Source: an uncultured Shewanella sp.
Lineage (GTDB): Bacteria > Pseudomonadota > Gammaproteobacteria > Enterobacterales > Shewanellaceae
Direction of reading: 5' to 3'
Assembly: GCF_947497935.1 (NCBI RefSeq)
Contig: NZ_CANMIO010000016.1
Span: 1-64,000, forward strand
DNA: 64,000 bases
Positions within the stretch are counted from its first letter, which is position 1; each line of letters opens with the position of its first letter. Position numbers and translations under genes: made by a program. The notes under the pieces are model-generated. The model worked only from the letters and a program-made list of their open reading frames with translations, ran no database searches and was not told the origin of the DNA. Positions 8,282 to 17,317 of the stretch are shown here, piece by piece.

Positions 8282-9763
8282 ATGAGTTTTAAGGATTTAC
8301 GCAGCTTTATAGACCACTTAGAAACCAATGGTGAGCTTAAGCGTATTAGTCATCCCGTCGATCCTCATTTGGAAATGACAGAGATAGCCGATCGTGTATT
8401 GCGCGCTAAAGGTCCCGCTCTGTTATTCGAAAACCCTGTCGGCAACGAGATGCCTGTGCTGGCTAACCTTTTTGGCACGCCAAAACGCGTAGCCATGGCA
8501 TTAGGCAAAGAAGATCCTCTCGCGCTACGCGATGTGGGAGAGCTGCTGGCTTTTTTGAAAGAGCCCGAGCCACCACGCGGCTTTAAAGACGCTATTTCAA
8601 AAATCCCCATGTTTAAACAAGCGTTAAACATGCCACCTAAAACCGTGCGCAATCCACCTTGCCAGCAAGTGGTTAAAACTGGTGATGATGTCGACTTAAC
8701 TAAACTGCCTATTCAGCACTGCTGGCCTGGCGATGTAGCGCCATTGGTTACTTGGGGATTAACCATAACTAAGGGCCCACGCCAAAAACGCCAAAACTTG
8801 GGTATTTACCGCCAGCAATTACTCGGTAGAGACAAGTTGATTATGCGCTGGCTTGACCACCGCGGCGGCGCACTCGACTTTAAAGATTTCAAAGAAAAGC
8901 ATCCTGGTGAACGCTACCCTGTGGTTGTTGCCTTAGGTGCCGATCCAGTAACCATCTTGGGCGCGGTAACGCCAGTGCCTGATGCCATGAGCGAATACGC
9001 CTTTGCAGGGCTACTTCGCGGCGAGCGCACCGAAGTTTGTAAGGCCCTAAGTTGTGACTTAGAAGTCCCTGCCACCAGCGAAATCATCTTAGAGGGTTAT
9101 ATCGACCCAGACGAGATGGCCGAAGAAGGCCCCTACGGTGACCACACAGGTTATTACAACGAAACCGACTCGTTCCCAGTGTTTACGGTCACTCACATCA
9201 CCCATAGAAAGGATGCGATTTACCACAGTACCTACACAGGCCGTCCACCAGATGAACCAGCCATGTTAGGTGTGGCACTGAACGAAGTTTTCGTGCCAAT
9301 TTTGCGTAAACAGTATCCAGAAATCATCGATTTTTACCTGCCGCCTGAAGGCTGCTCGTATCGTATGGCGGTGATCTCTATTCGTAAGCAATACCCAGGT
9401 CATGCAAAACGGGTGATGATGGGGGCATGGTCTTTCCTACGCCAGTTTATGTACACCAAGTTTATTGTCGTGGTCGACGAAGATGTTAATTGCCGCGACT
9501 GGAACGATGTGATCTGGGCGATAACCACACGTATGGATCCTAAACGCGATACTGTGATGATCGAAAACACCCCTATCGATTATCTCGACTTTGCCTCACC
9601 AGTGGCAGGCCTTGGCTCTAAGATGGGAATGGATGCTACCAATAAGTGGGAAGGCGAAACCGACCGCGAATGGGGAACTCCTATCGTAATGGATGAAGCT
9701 GTTAAGCAAAAAGTCGATGCAATCTGGGACGATCTTGGCATTGACGATGCACCAACCCTATAA
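8282..9763 (+). CDS. ubiD: 4-hydroxy-3-polyprenylbenzoate decarboxylase
   Basis: Decarboxylates 3-polyprenyl-4-hydroxybenzoate in ubiquinone synthesis using prenylated FMN and Mn2+. It is 493 residues against 497 in E. coli. The N-terminus SFKDLRSFIDHLETNGELKRI is typical. The acidic active-site segment EGYIDPDEMAEEGPYGDHTGYYN carries the conserved glutamates. The metal and cofactor region GRDKLIMRWLDHRGGA is also intact. UbiX, which makes the cofactor, is not in the window. The fre gene follows 109 bases downstream on the same strand, the E. coli order. Confidence 0.96.
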   Translation: MSFKDLRSFIDHLETNGELKRISHPVDPHLEMTEIADRVLRAKGPALLFENPVGNEMPVLANLFGTPKRVAMALGKEDPLALRDVGELLAFLKEPEPPRGFKDAISKIPMFKQALNMPPKTVRNPPCQQVVKTGDDVDLTKLPIQHCWPGDVAPLVTWGLTITKGPRQKRQNLGIYRQQLLGRDKLIMRWLDHRGGALDFKDFKEKHPGERYPVVVALGADPVTILGAVTPVPDAMSEYAFAGLLRGERTEVCKALSCDLEVPATSEIILEGYIDPDEMAEEGPYGDHTGYYNETDSFPVFTVTHITHRKDAIYHSTYTGRPPDEPAMLGVALNEVFVPILRKQYPEIIDFYLPPEGCSYRMAVISIRKQYPGHAKRVMMGAWSFLRQFMYTKFIVVVDEDVNCRDWNDVIWAITTRMDPKRDTVMIENTPIDYLDFASPVAGLGSKMGMDATNKWEGETDREWGTPIVMDEAVKQKVDAIWDDLGIDDAPTL

Positions 9764-9872
9764 CTATATTGCGCTAAACATTAGCTAGCCTTTATATTGC
9801 CTGCTGGCCCACAGCAGGCGCACAAATTTATACAAATTAAGCTTCCAAAGAGAAGCGCATCAAGGAATAAAG

Positions 9873-10583
9873 ATGAACACTATTAGTTGCACGATTGAAA
9901 AAGTAGCGCCATTTAATAACGCGGTATATCAAGTAATTTTAAAGCCTAGCACTGCGTTTGATTTTAAAGCGGGCCAGTACCTTTGCGTGGTCATGGGCGA
10001 GAAAGACAAGCGTCCATTTTCTATCGCTTCAGCCCCTGATGCTGAGCATATTGAGCTACATATCGGCGCAGCTGTCAGTGAGAGTTACCCGATGCAAGTG
10101 GTTGAACGTTTAAAAGAATGCCTAGCGTCAGGTAGTAGCATCGAGATTGAAGTTCCTGGCGGCGATGCCCATCTTCGTGCTGAAAGTGTGCGCCCTCGCC
10201 TACTGATTGCTGGCGGTACAGGCTTCTCCTATATCAAGAGTATTGTCGAGCAGAAGATTGCTTTAGGCCAAGAGATTGAAACGACGCTCTACTGGGGCTG
10301 CCGTAATCAAGATGCCATGTACTATGAAACTATCGCGCGTGAATGGCATGAGGCTCATCCATGGCTGAACTTTATCCCAGTTATCGAAGAAGCGGCAGAT
10401 GACTGGAAAGGCAAGGAAGCGAACCTGCTTGAGCAGATCAAAGATGACTTTACCAGCTTAAAAGGCTACGACATCTATATTGCAGGCCGTTTCGATATGG
10501 TTGGCGCAGCGCGTGAAGTGTTCCGCACCATGGGCGTTGAAGAAGATCACCTCTACGGTGATGCGTTCGCGTTTATTAAATAA
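9873..10583 (+). CDS. fre: NAD(P)H-flavin reductase
   Basis: A 236-residue soluble flavin reductase that passes electrons from NAD(P)H to free FMN or riboflavin. The FAD-type binding fold shows RPFSIASAP (about residue 49) and the NAD(P)H domain begins with LLIAGGTGFSY. Length and motifs match Fre/LuxG. The ribosome site AAGGAATAAAG precedes the ATG. In E. coli fre also follows ubiD. Reduced flavin may serve iron reduction or, in luminous species, luciferase; no lux genes are seen here. Confidence 0.93.
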   Translation: MNTISCTIEKVAPFNNAVYQVILKPSTAFDFKAGQYLCVVMGEKDKRPFSIASAPDAEHIELHIGAAVSESYPMQVVERLKECLASGSSIEIEVPGGDAHLRAESVRPRLLIAGGTGFSYIKSIVEQKIALGQEIETTLYWGCRNQDAMYYETIAREWHEAHPWLNFIPVIEEAADDWKGKEANLLEQIKDDFTSLKGYDIYIAGRFDMVGAAREVFRTMGVEEDHLYGDAFAFIK

Positions 10584-10605
10584 AACGTATTGATCGTAAG
10601 ATCAT

Positions 10606-10655
10606 AAAAGGCGATTGAATCACTATTACCAATAGCTGAATCAGTCGCCTTTTTT
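10606..10655. terminator. Bidirectional terminator between fre and rbsR
   Basis: AAAAGGCGATTGA pairs with TCAGTCGCCTTTT across a loop of about 20 bases, with A/T-runs on both sides. It serves the convergent fre gene and ribose operon. Confidence 0.82.
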
Positions 10656-10662
10656 ATTCAAT

Positions 10663-11667
10663 TTATTTTTTACTCACGCTGGCACGCTCTGTCACTCGTG
10701 GCTCAATATCCATAAATTGCGGAGGCAAGCTTGGGTCGTGCAGCCGTGCAATCAATGCATTAACAGCCGCGGCGCCTAAACGCGCTTTTGACTGATGAAT
10801 ACTGGTTAGCGCTGGGGTCATAAATTTAGCCAACTGAATGTTATCGTAACCAATTACCGATAACTGCTCAGGGATCTGCACCCCTGTGCGCTGCGCTTCA
10901 TGTAACACACCAATCGCCATCATGTCGTTACACACAAATAACGCACTCGGTAATTCGCCCGCCGCTTGTAGATTAGCAAATGCCGCCTTGCCACCCTCGG
11001 TTTCAAAGTTACCTTCAATTACCCAAGCAGGGTTAATCGGCAAGTTAGCCGCCGCCATAGCATCCACAAATCCTTGGTAACGTAAATCTGCCTGCTGGCG
11101 ATTACGCGGACCGGTAATACAACCGATTTGCGTATGGCCGTTATCAATCAAATATTGCGTCGCTAGGACGCCGCCTTGGCGCGAGTGGCCTTGAATTTTG
11201 TCACATGGAAACTCCACTTGGCCCCAATCCATCACCACAACGGGTAACCCACCCAATCGGCGATAGATCAGCGCATCGTCGCCTTCGAGCATGGCGCACA
11301 TCATGATTAACCCATCGACGCGGCGCTCGATTAAGGTGGTTAATGAGCGCTTTAATCGCTGGGCATCACCTTCGGTATTACACAGAATAAGGTTATAACC
11401 TTGCTGATAACAGGCTTGCTCAACACTGCGTACTACCTCGGCATAAAACGGGTTAGTCGAGGTGGTCACTAACATACCGATAGTTTTAGTGCAGTTCTGT
11501 TTAAGGCTGCGAGCCACCGCAGAAGGGCCATGATAATTTAACTGCTGCGCAGCATCTTGCACTCGCTTAGCAATATCATCACTTACAAAGCGGGTACCAT
11601 TCATCACATGGCTCACGGTCGACGTGGATACGCTGGCAAGTTTGGCAACATCTTTCATGGTGGCCAT
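10663..11667 (-). CDS. rbsR: Ribose operon repressor, LacI family
   Basis: A transcription repressor of 334 residues. The N-terminal LacI helix-turn-helix (MKDVAKLASVSTSTVSHVMNG) and hinge (LNYHGPSAVARSLK) are very close to E. coli RbsR. A periplasmic-binding-protein-like sensor domain follows, expected to bind ribose or a derivative. It is the last gene of the rbs operon, as in E. coli. Its likely operators are the two palindromes at 16753-16768 and 16788-16803, whose CGAAACGTTTCG core is the known E. coli RbsR core. Confidence 0.93.
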   Translation of the reverse strand: MATMKDVAKLASVSTSTVSHVMNGTRFVSDDIAKRVQDAAQQLNYHGPSAVARSLKQNCTKTIGMLVTTSTNPFYAEVVRSVEQACYQQGYNLILCNTEGDAQRLKRSLTTLIERRVDGLIMMCAMLEGDDALIYRRLGGLPVVVMDWGQVEFPCDKIQGHSRQGGVLATQYLIDNGHTQIGCITGPRNRQQADLRYQGFVDAMAAANLPINPAWVIEGNFETEGGKAAFANLQAAGELPSALFVCNDMMAIGVLHEAQRTGVQIPEQLSVIGYDNIQLAKFMTPALTSIHQSKARLGAAAVNALIARLHDPSLPPQFMDIEPRVTERASVSKK

Positions 11668-11783
11668 GGGTTAACTTCCTATCTGAATTACACTGTTCTT
11701 TATACTGTGGCTAACGATTTTATATCGATTTGATTGATGACTCTCTATTTAAACACTGTTAAACAAAGAGTCACCGAAATAAG

Positions 11784-12701
11784 TTACTGTGCCGCAATAA
11801 ACTGCTCAACTTCATTCCGCGTAGGAATAGAAGTTTGTGCGCCAAAGCGAGTGACTGAAATGGCCGCTGCGCCGTGGGCAAATACCACAGCATCGTCGAT
11901 AGCTTTGCCTTCAAGTAATCCCGTCACAAACGCTCCGTTGAAAGTATCACCAGCTGCTGTAGTATCGGTAGCTTTTACCTTAAAGCCGGGGATAATTTTA
12001 CCTGCGCCTTGCTCACTTAAATACACACCTTTTGCGCCTAGAGTAATCATCACAGTCGCAATGCCTTTGTCGTGCAGCACTTGAGCGGCTTTAGCTGCGC
12101 TATCAACGTCAGTCACGGCAACACCCGTTAATAGTTCGGCTTCAGTCTCATTTGGGGTAATGATATCGACCATAGCCAAGAGTGAATCTGGTAGGCGACA
12201 CGCAGGAGCTGGGTTTAATACCACTTTAGTTGCTTGTGTTTTAGCAATGCTCGCAGCCAGTTCAATACCCGCTAATGGCGTTTCTAGCTGCATCAAAAGA
12301 TATTGGGCTTGCTCAATCTTTGCCGAATGCTGCTCAACAATTTCAGCCGTTAGGGCATCATTAGCCTCAGCTGCGATACAGATGCTGTTTTCACCACAGT
12401 CACTCACCTGGATCATCGCAATGCCCGTTGGGGTATTATCAATCATGTGTACAGCTGAAATATCCATACCGTCGCTAGCAAAAGTCTGGCGAATATTTTG
12501 ACCAAAGCTATCATCACCTACGCAGGCAATAAAGCCTATATCGGCGCCAAGACGTGCAGCGGCAACCGCCTGATTCGCGCCTTTACCACCAGGGATCACT
12601 TGGTAGTTACGGCCATGCAGGGTTTCACCCGGACGTGGGAAAGAAGGCACTTGAAGCACATGGTCGGCATTGACACTGCCTAAAACAATTAACTGAGACA
12701 T
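11784..12701 (-). CDS. rbsK: Ribokinase
   Basis: A PfkB-family sugar kinase that makes ribose 5-phosphate from ribose and ATP in the cytoplasm. It has 305 residues, near E. coli's 309. The N-terminal GGKGANQAVAAARLGA motif and the C-terminal AAGDTFNGAF motif with the catalytic aspartate are both intact. An AAGGA site precedes the start. It lies between rbsB and rbsR in the E. coli order. Confidence 0.95.
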   Translation of the reverse strand: MSQLIVLGSVNADHVLQVPSFPRPGETLHGRNYQVIPGGKGANQAVAAARLGADIGFIACVGDDSFGQNIRQTFASDGMDISAVHMIDNTPTGIAMIQVSDCGENSICIAAEANDALTAEIVEQHSAKIEQAQYLLMQLETPLAGIELAASIAKTQATKVVLNPAPACRLPDSLLAMVDIITPNETEAELLTGVAVTDVDSAAKAAQVLHDKGIATVMITLGAKGVYLSEQGAGKIIPGFKVKATDTTAAGDTFNGAFVTGLLEGKAIDDAVVFAHGAAAISVTRFGAQTSIPTRNEVEQFIAAQ

Positions 12702-12720
12702 TTACATATTCCTTGATGTT

Positions 12721-12761
12721 CTCTGACTCGCGGCCAACTTAGTTTGATGTTGGGCTCAGAG
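12721..12761 (-). other. Intercistronic hairpin between rbsB and rbsK
   Basis: CTCTGA...GCCAAC pairs with GTTGGG..TCAGAG around a ten-base loop. There is no T-run, so it is more likely to stabilise the abundant rbsB message, or weaken downstream expression, than to terminate fully. Confidence 0.4.
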
Positions 12762-12825
12762 GAAAATGCGCCTAGATATTAACTCTCCTGACGCCAAATA
12801 CTAGTGTGACAAATTGCCGCTTACA

Positions 12826-13740
12826 TTACTGTGTTTGAGTAATGATTTTTAACGCAACAGGGATAGATTTTTCAACGAATTGGCCTTTTAAAATTCTATC
12901 TGCTGTCATAATCGCCGTTGCACCGAGTAGCTCAGGTTGCTGAGCTACGGTTGCCGACAGTTGCTGGCGTCTAACCGCCGCAATACCTTCATCAGTGCCG
13001 TCAAAGCCAATCACCATAATATCTTTACCCGCCGCTTCAATCGCGCGCAGCGCGCCTAAGGCCATTTCATCATTTTGGGCAAACACCGCCTGTACATCAC
13101 CATTGGCTGCCAGCATATTTTCCATCACGTTTAGGCCTTTCGAACGGTCAAAATCCGCAGGCTGGCTAGATAACATCACTAGGTGATTGGCTATCACTGC
13201 GTTGCTAAAACCTTCGCCGCGCTCGCGAGCGGCAGAAGTACCGGCTATGCCCTCAAGCTGAATAACCTTAGCGCTCTCCCCGAGCGTCTCAGCAATAAAC
13301 TGCCCGGCAAGCTCGCCACCAGCGATATTATCAGACGCAATATGACTCACGATATCGCCATGCTCTGCGGTTCTATCTAATGTCAGCACTGGAATGTTAG
13401 CGCGGTTAGCGGTGCGAATGGCATTGGTTACCGCTAACGCATCAGTCGGGTTGATCAAAATGGCCTTAACGCCACGCATGGTGAGATCTTCAACGTTTGC
13501 TAGCTCTTTGCTGGGATCGTTTTGCGAGTCCAGAGCAATCAGCTTATAACCAAGCTCTGCCGCTTTGGCTTCGGCACCGTCTTTCATGGTGACAAAAAAA
13601 GGATTGTTCATCGTCGATAGCACGATAGCAATCGCATCTTGTGCGCTGGCGCTAAAAGAACTGCTAGCCGACAGCAAGGCTGCAGACAAGAGAACTGACA
13701 CTTTATGATTGGCAAGTCGCTTCATGGTAAACCTTTTCAA
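12826..13740 (-). CDS. rbsB: Ribose ABC transporter, periplasmic binding protein
   Basis: A 304-residue sugar-binding protein with an N-terminal signal peptide (SVLLSAALLSASSSFSASA), exported to the periplasm, where it binds ribose and delivers it to RbsAC. The mature N-terminus IAIVLSTMNNPFFVTMKDGAE and the internal LTLDRTAEHGDIVSHIASDN closely match E. coli RbsB. It lies downstream of rbsC by 71 bases. Family and operon position agree, so ribose specificity is well supported. Confidence 0.95.
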   Translation of the reverse strand: MKRFTMKRLANHKVSVLLSAALLSASSSFSASAQDAIAIVLSTMNNPFFVTMKDGAEAKAAELGYKLIALDSQNDPSKELANVEDLTMRGVKAILINPTDALAVTNAIRTANRANIPVLTLDRTAEHGDIVSHIASDNIAGGELAGQFIAETLGESAKVIQLEGIAGTSAARERGEGFSNAVIANHLVMLSSQPADFDRSKGLNVMENMLAANGDVQAVFAQNDEMALGALRAIEAAGKDIMVIGFDGTDEGIAAVRRQQLSATVAQQPELLGATAIMTADRILKGQFVEKSIPVALKIITQTQ

Positions 13741-13811
13741 TACAGTAAATGCAAAGGCAGAACTGGCATCTCTCTAGTTAGAGTTTTCGCTAAGTTCCGC
13801 CAATAAGGAGT

Positions 13812-14786
13812 CTAGGCTTTTTGCTTAGTGTCGATAAGCACCGCAAGTAAGATCACGCTGGCTTTGGCAATCATCTGATAGTAAGACGACACATCGAGCA
13901 GGTTTAAGGCGTTGTTCAAAAAGCCAATGATCAGTGCGCCAATTAAGGTACCCATGATACGCCCCTTGCCGCCCATTAAGCTGATTCCCCCTAACACGAC
14001 CGCCGCAATCGCATCGAGCTCATAACCCATACCAGCCGTTGGTTGCGCCGACGATAAACGCGCAGTCACAATGAAGCCGGCAAGCGCTGCCATCGAGCCA
14101 CAGATAGCGTAGGCTGCAATCTTAACCTTATCAACCGCAATACCCGATAAGCGTGCAGCAGACTCGTTGCCGCCTACCGCATAAATGTAACGGCCAAAAC
14201 GAGTGTGGTTTAGTAAATACCAGGCGCCAGCAAATACGATGGCCATTAACCAAACCGGCACTGGAATACCGAGTACATAACCAGTCCCTAACCAGGTAAA
14301 CGAATCAGCAGTTTCGCTAAAGCCTGTTGGTACTGGACGACCATCTGTGTATACCATGGTCACACCGCGCAATAGCGTCATGGTCACCAATGTCGCGATA
14401 AAGGCTTGTACCTTGCCCTTAGCAACAATAATGCCGCTAATTGCACCGAGTGCGGCACCAGCAATGAGCGCCACCGGTAAAGCCACTATCACAGGCACAT
14501 CCAAACCGATTAAGGTCGCCACGATTGCACCACTTAAGGCCAATACCGAGCCGACACTTAAGTCGATCCCCGCGGTTAAAATCACGATAGTCATGCCCAC
14601 GGCGATAATCGCGTTGATTGACGTCTGACGCAGAATATTAAGTAAGTTATCGACGGTTAAGAAATTAGGACTCAACAAGGAGACCGCAAAAATCAAACTA
14701 AACAGGGCGATGAGAGACTTGTTCTCAATCAACCAAGCTTTGTTAATACGCTTATAAAATGGCTGCGCTGTAATTGACTGGCTCAT
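13812..14786 (-). CDS. rbsC: Ribose ABC transporter, permease
   Basis: A 324-residue inner-membrane permease with multiple hydrophobic segments. It carries the family pattern MTIVILTAGIDLSVGSVLALSG and, near the end, AIAAVVLGGISLMGGKG, which contacts the ATPase. It overlaps the end of rbsA by four bases (ATGA), so translation is coupled. It forms the channel of the RbsABC importer. Confidence 0.95.
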   Translation of the reverse strand: MSQSITAQPFYKRINKAWLIENKSLIALFSLIFAVSLLSPNFLTVDNLLNILRQTSINAIIAVGMTIVILTAGIDLSVGSVLALSGAIVATLIGLDVPVIVALPVALIAGAALGAISGIIVAKGKVQAFIATLVTMTLLRGVTMVYTDGRPVPTGFSETADSFTWLGTGYVLGIPVPVWLMAIVFAGAWYLLNHTRFGRYIYAVGGNESAARLSGIAVDKVKIAAYAICGSMAALAGFIVTARLSSAQPTAGMGYELDAIAAVVLGGISLMGGKGRIMGTLIGALIIGFLNNALNLLDVSSYYQMIAKASVILLAVLIDTKQKA

Positions 14787-16288
14787 GCAATATCCTTGTT
14801 TAATGTTTTACCGACTGCACAAGCAAGAATGGATTCTTGATCTGCTTGGCATGCGTCAAATTCGCCAGAGATCTGGCCCTGATGCATCACTAAAATACGA
14901 TCAGACATCCCCAATAACTCAGGCATATCTGATGACACCAAAATAATACTCATACCTTGAGCCTTGAAGCGGTTGATTAAGTCGTAGATCTCTTTCTTGG
15001 CTCCCACATCCACACCACGGGTTGGCTCATCTAAGATAAGCACCTGCGGTAAGGTCATTAAACCTTTAGCGATTGATACTTTCTGTTGATTACCGCCAGA
15101 TAAATTACCGATGCGCGCATCACGGCTTGGGGTTTTAATATTAAAGGCATCGATATACTGATCGACTTCAATCATTTCATCGCGGTGACGCAGTTGTAGC
15201 CCAGTGCTTAACTTGGCTAGCGCGCTTATAGACATGTTTTCTTTTACTGATAGATCCAGCAGTAAGCCATCGCCTTTGCGGTCCTCTGAGATATAAGCAA
15301 TACCGGCATCAAGCGCTTGTTGTGGGTTATTAATCTTAATATCACAGCCATTTAACGCTATCAGACCTTGGGTTTTAGTCTCAGCGCCAAAGATCATTTT
15401 CATCAACTCAGTGCGTCCAGCCCCCATTAACCCAGAAAAACCTAAGATTTCACCTTTGTTAAGGTTAAAGCTCACATTTTCAACCCCGGGACCCGATAGT
15501 TGATTGACTGCCATTCTGCAGCCTTTGTGGGTAATCGCGATACGTGGATATTGATCGGCGAGCTTACGCCCCACCATGCGCTCTATCAGTTGGTCTTCAT
15601 CAATGTCACTAATCGCACATTCATGAATAAAGCCGCCATCCCTAAGCACTGTGACCGCATCACAAATGGTAAAAATCTCTTGCATGCGGTGCGAGATATA
15701 AACGATCCCGCAGCCTTGCTCACGTAACTCATTAATGACTTTAAACAGCGACTGGGTTTCAACATCGGTGAGGGCATCTGTCGGCTCATCCATGATGATA
15801 ACTTTCGAGTCGAACGAGATAGCTTTGGCTATTTCAACCATCTGCTGCTCACCTAAACTCAGCCGACCGACCAATGTTTGCGGCGAATGAGATACAGATA
15901 AGCGTGCTAATAATGCGGCAGCTTGGGCATTCATCTCATCCCAAAGTATACGGCCAAAGCGTGAAGTGATTTCACGCCCAAGGAAGATGTTTTCGGCAAT
16001 GGTGAGCTCAGGTAAAAGATTAAGCTCCTGATGAATAATGCTTATGCCAGCGGCTTGTGAATCACGTGGACCATCGAAGGTACGTGTCTTACCTTGATAA
16101 ACAATACTGCCCGCATCTAAATTATAGATCCCGGTGAGTACTTTCATTAATGTCGATTTACCAGCACCGTTTTCTCCCATCAAGGCCATCACTTTACCTG
16201 GGTAAACATTTAAGCTGGCTTTATCTAGGGCTTTAACCCCTGGGAAAGACTTTTCAATGGCTTGTAACTGCAATATTGCTTCGGTCAT
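14783..16288 (-). CDS. rbsA: Ribose ABC transporter, ATP-binding protein
   Basis: A double ATP-binding cassette of 501 residues, equal to E. coli RbsA. The first cassette has Walker A GENGAGKST, signature LSLGEQQM and Walker B VIIMDEPTDAL. The second has the usual degenerate first part (GFSGLMGAGRTELMK), signature LSGGNQQK and Walker B LILDEPTRGVD. It powers ribose uptake through RbsC. Confidence 0.96.
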   Translation of the reverse strand: MTEAILQLQAIEKSFPGVKALDKASLNVYPGKVMALMGENGAGKSTLMKVLTGIYNLDAGSIVYQGKTRTFDGPRDSQAAGISIIHQELNLLPELTIAENIFLGREITSRFGRILWDEMNAQAAALLARLSVSHSPQTLVGRLSLGEQQMVEIAKAISFDSKVIIMDEPTDALTDVETQSLFKVINELREQGCGIVYISHRMQEIFTICDAVTVLRDGGFIHECAISDIDEDQLIERMVGRKLADQYPRIAITHKGCRMAVNQLSGPGVENVSFNLNKGEILGFSGLMGAGRTELMKMIFGAETKTQGLIALNGCDIKINNPQQALDAGIAYISEDRKGDGLLLDLSVKENMSISALAKLSTGLQLRHRDEMIEVDQYIDAFNIKTPSRDARIGNLSGGNQQKVSIAKGLMTLPQVLILDEPTRGVDVGAKKEIYDLINRFKAQGMSIILVSSDMPELLGMSDRILVMHQGQISGEFDACQADQESILACAVGKTLNKDIA

Positions 16289-16305
16289 TAGTGACTCCGA
16301 TAAGC

Positions 16306-16725
16306 TTAAAATACAACACCGGTTTTAAAAATTACATTGGCATAAGGCGTGCATTCACCTGTACGGATCACCGCACGGCTGTGTCCCGTGCGCTGCTTAA
16401 ACGCTTCATGGCTGATGTATTCAATCGAAAAAGTGCGTCCTGTTACTTGCTGCTCGGCTTCGATTTCGAGCAATAACGCTTGATGACACTCTGGGCTAAC
16501 ATCCGCAAACTCTTGCGCTAGTACAAGCCCCTCAACTTGCGAGCTAGCTAGCCAGATTTTAACGGTAGCAATAAAGCTCGGTACCCCATGAGTCAACGCC
16601 AAATCTATGCGCTGCACAGATGCTGGAATGGGTAATCCCGCATCACAAATAGTCACTTCATCGGTATGACCCAATATGGCAGCCAGATAGTTCATATCGG
16701 CATTGAGTAAAGCGTGTTTGTTCAT
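16306..16725 (-). CDS. rbsD: D-ribose pyranase
   Basis: A 139-residue enzyme, the same length as E. coli RbsD. It interconverts the pyranose form delivered by the transporter and the furanose form used by ribokinase. The active-site histidine lies in the N-terminal region (ILGHTDEVTICDAGLPIP). The C-terminal TGECTPYANVIFKTGVVF is typical. It is the first gene of the rbs operon, 28 bases downstream of the nearer operator. Confidence 0.95.
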   Translation of the reverse strand: MNKHALLNADMNYLAAILGHTDEVTICDAGLPIPASVQRIDLALTHGVPSFIATVKIWLASSQVEGLVLAQEFADVSPECHQALLLEIEAEQQVTGRTFSIEYISHEAFKQRTGHSRAVIRTGECTPYANVIFKTGVVF

Positions 16726-16752
16726 CTATCAACCTAAGGCTTATCGCTAGCC

Positions 16753-16768
16753 ATCGAAACGTTTCGAT
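16753..16768. promoter_or_regulatory. RbsR operator O1
   Basis: A perfect 16-bp palindrome, ATCGAAACGTTTCGAT, containing the LacI-family core CGAAACGTTTCG. It lies in the leader just before rbsD. Confidence 0.88.
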
Positions 16769-16787
16769 AGCAATTGCGAGCAGGGTA

Positions 16788-16803
16788 ATCGAAACGTTTC
16801 GAT
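16788..16803. promoter_or_regulatory. RbsR operator O2
   Basis: An exact second copy of ATCGAAACGTTTCGAT, 35 bp centre-to-centre from the first, about 3.3 helical turns. Two repressor dimers could bind close together or form a short loop. The promoter between or just above the operators is not clear enough to place. Confidence 0.87.
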
Positions 16804-16930
16804 ATTGCATGGAGCAGCAATGAGATCTGTGAAGGATCTAACAAAAACGCCATAGTTCTATGGTGGATAAGAGGAAATTTATGAGGTTATCGGATTGATT
16901 TATCACGCTCTGGTTATTGCTGTACGATGT

Positions 16931-16968
16931 AAAAAAGGCAAAACATCTGATGCTGTTTTGCCTTTTTT
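16931..16968. terminator. Bidirectional terminator-like hairpin
   Basis: A perfect 15-bp inverted repeat (AAAAAAGGCAAAACA / TGTTTTGCCTTTTTT) with an 8-base loop. It isolates the rbs promoter from the region to the right. Confidence 0.8.
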
Positions 16969-16974
16969 GACTCG

Positions 16975-17317
16975 CGTGGCGGCATAAATGCCGACCTACA
17001 ATAGGGTTAAGTCTTAGTTTTAAAAGAAGGGCCTAGCTCCTAGGACGCTTCGCTGCGAGGACGGGCTACGCCCTGCTAGAAAGAGCAAAAGCCAACAGCA
17101 CTACCTTTGCCGCTGAGCTTTTGCTAGAACCTGCTCTGTATAGAACCTAGATTCTAGAACGCTGCGCGGCTAGAGCGGACTGCGTCCTGCTATACAATCA
17201 AAAGAAGCTCGCTGTAATCTTTTGCTTTTTCGTCTCAGCTTGTACCGTCTCAGCTTTATTCAGCTTTTCCTAGGGCCTAGGACCTCGAACCTGCTTTTAA
17301 CCTAGAACCTGCTTTTA
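16975..17317. repeat. Intergenic repeat-rich region with CTAG-type elements
   Basis: No gene seen. Two related imperfect copies of a GC-rich segment lie at about 17036-17085 and 17148-17197. Both run from CTAG-A/G-ACGC to CCTGCTA. A run of short repeats based on CCTAG/ACCT and GAACCTGCTTTT follows at 17268-17316. Related CCTAGGT heptads recur at 48515-48560. They look like small non-coding repeats of the genome rather than genes. Confidence 0.5.
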
